Shown here piece after piece: positions 63,288 to 64,000 of a DNA stretch of 64,000 nucleotides (positions within the stretch are counted from its first letter, which is position 1; every line of letters starts with the position of its first letter). The DNA lies in assembly GCF_900142765.1 (NCBI RefSeq), contig NZ_FRCB01000004.1, positions 1 through 64,000 on the forward strand. The letters are read 5' to 3'. The position numbers and the translations under genes were made by a program. This stretch comes from Roseovarius litoreus (GTDB lineage Bacteria; Pseudomonadota; Alphaproteobacteria; Rhodobacterales; Rhodobacteraceae). The notes under the pieces are model-generated. The model had not been told where the DNA came from. It did not search any database and saw only the letters and a list, made by a program, of their open reading frames with translations.

Positions 63288-64000
63288 ATGTCGCTCACAC
63301 CGAATGTCTACGATGCCGAGCCCATTCCCGATGCCGCCCGCGCCGAGATCGACCGCATGCTGCAATCGGGCGACCTTTTCCGCTACACCGCACCTCAAGA
63401 CTCTCCCGTCGCCCTGCTCGAGCGTGACTTCGCCCAGACCATGGGCAGCCGCTATGCGCTTGCGGTCTCGTCTTGTTCGGCGGCGCTTTTCCTGTCGCTC
63501 AAGGCGCTTGGCCTGCCGCGCGATGCGCGGGTGCTGATCCCCGCCTTCACCTTCGCCGCGGTGCCCTCGTCGGTGGTCCATGCCGATTGCATCCCGGTGC
63601 TTTGCGACGTGGGCGACAATTACCGCATCGATCTGGCCGACTTCGAAGCCAAGCTCGATGGCGTGCAGGCGGTGCTCATCAGCCACATGCGCGGCCATAC
63701 CAGCGACATGGACGCGATCATGGCGCTCTGCGACGCGCGCGGTCTCCCGGTGATCGAGGATGCGGCCCATTCGCTCGGCACAACATGGTCCGGGCGCAAT
63801 ATCGGCACGATCGGCCTCGTCGGCTGTTTCAGCTTCCAATCCTACAAGCTCGTCAATGCCGGCGAAGGCGGCATCATGATCACCGACGATCCCGATCTGG
63901 TGGCCCGTGCCGTCATCATGTCGGGCGCCTATGAGCATAACTGGGCCAAGCACATCACAACCAAGGACGATGCCCTGAACGCAGCGTTCGAGACATGGCA
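63288..64000 (+). CDS. DegT/DnrJ/EryC1/StrS-family aminotransferase, 5' part
   Basis: The gene starts at ATG 63288 and runs off the right edge after about 237 codons. It has the layout of PLP-dependent sugar aminotransferases: an N-terminal acceptor segment RYTAPQDSPVALLERDFAQT, the substrate stretch YALAVSSCSAALFLSLKALG, IPAFTFAAVPSSVVHADCIP, the Asp region IEDAAHSLGTTW and the PLP lysine in FQSYKLVNAGEGG. Relatives transfer amino groups onto nucleotide-sugars for surface polysaccharide or lipid A pathways. The pathway cannot be told from one gene. Confidence 0.85.
   Translation, partial: MSLTPNVYDAEPIPDAARAEIDRMLQSGDLFRYTAPQDSPVALLERDFAQTMGSRYALAVSSCSAALFLSLKALGLPRDARVLIPAFTFAAVPSSVVHADCIPVLCDVGDNYRIDLADFEAKLDGVQAVLISHMRGHTSDMDAIMALCDARGLPVIEDAAHSLGTTWSGRNIGTIGLVGCFSFQSYKLVNAGEGGIMITDDPDLVARAVIMSGAYEHNWAKHITTKDDALNAAFETW

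Noticed and set aside
1..64000. CRISPR arrays, rRNA genes or a complete prophage
   Set aside because: No regularly spaced repeats, no rRNA sequence and no capsid, terminase or tail genes were seen; only remnants of mobile genes are present.

Overview
The window is a chromosomal segment of an alphaproteobacterium, most likely a marine Rhodobacteraceae (Roseobacter-group) strain. The evidence is high GC with strong C/G bias at third codon positions, a GapR (DUF2312) gene, an NDUFA12-type complex I accessory gene, DUF2155, a short-chain fatty acyl-CoA type XRE regulator, a VPLPA-CTERM protein, and class I fructose-bisphosphate aldolase next to pgk. All calls come from reading the sequence and from family knowledge; no database search was run.

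Layout. 1-6.3 kb: a partial secreted protein, a DUF6544-like/M23-peptidase pair on the + strand, and a converging - strand operon of a CPBP membrane protease, two secreted penicillin-binding-type serine hydrolases and a small membrane protein. 6.3-20.2 kb: an accessory region with visibly lower GC and several broken genes (a stranded C-terminal fragment, an alpha/beta hydrolase cut off by a frameshifted IS3-type remnant, an integrase N-terminal remnant). It also holds large unclassified secreted proteins, including a 1669-residue protein with a peptidoglycan-binding domain, small Cys/His 'HGG' proteins and a VPLPA-CTERM surface protein. It ends at a tRNA-Thr(TGT) gene whose 3' end faces the region. 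20.4-30.7 kb: core-like genes (GapR, a divergent FadJ-like protein, a DksA/TraR protein, a FliM/FliN-like protein), then a sensory cluster of an SSS-STAC-histidine kinase, a two-TM protein and a CheY-like receiver, followed by an XRE/ScfR-type regulator.

30.9-38.3 kb: a complete HAAT-type ABC importer (binding protein, two permeases, two ATPases) followed by acetyl-CoA synthetase acs and a strong terminator. Together with the adjacent kinase, receiver and acyl-CoA regulator this looks like a self-contained carboxylate-sensing, uptake and activation module. 38.4-54.9 kb: two DMT exporters, a glycine-zipper lipoprotein, queuosine precursor genes queC-D-E-F, a PAS-LuxR regulator, accB-accC, aat, DUF2155, mlaD, NDUFA12, clpX, clpP, a photolyase-like FAD protein with an unusual domain order, DUF3179, DUF4336 and two cyclophilins. 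55.0-64.0 kb: pgk and class I aldolase, a putative gamma-glutamylated polyamine pathway (two glutamine synthetase-like genes, a class I amidotransferase and an FAD oxidoreductase), a small secreted protein, and the start of a DegT/DnrJ-type aminotransferase.

The most interesting items are the acs/ABC/SSS-STAC kinase module with its small membrane partner, the remodelled accessory region beside tRNA-Thr with its paired peptidoglycan-binding secreted proteins, a FadJ-like protein that appears to have lost dehydrogenase residues, and the photolyase-like protein that looks circularly permuted.
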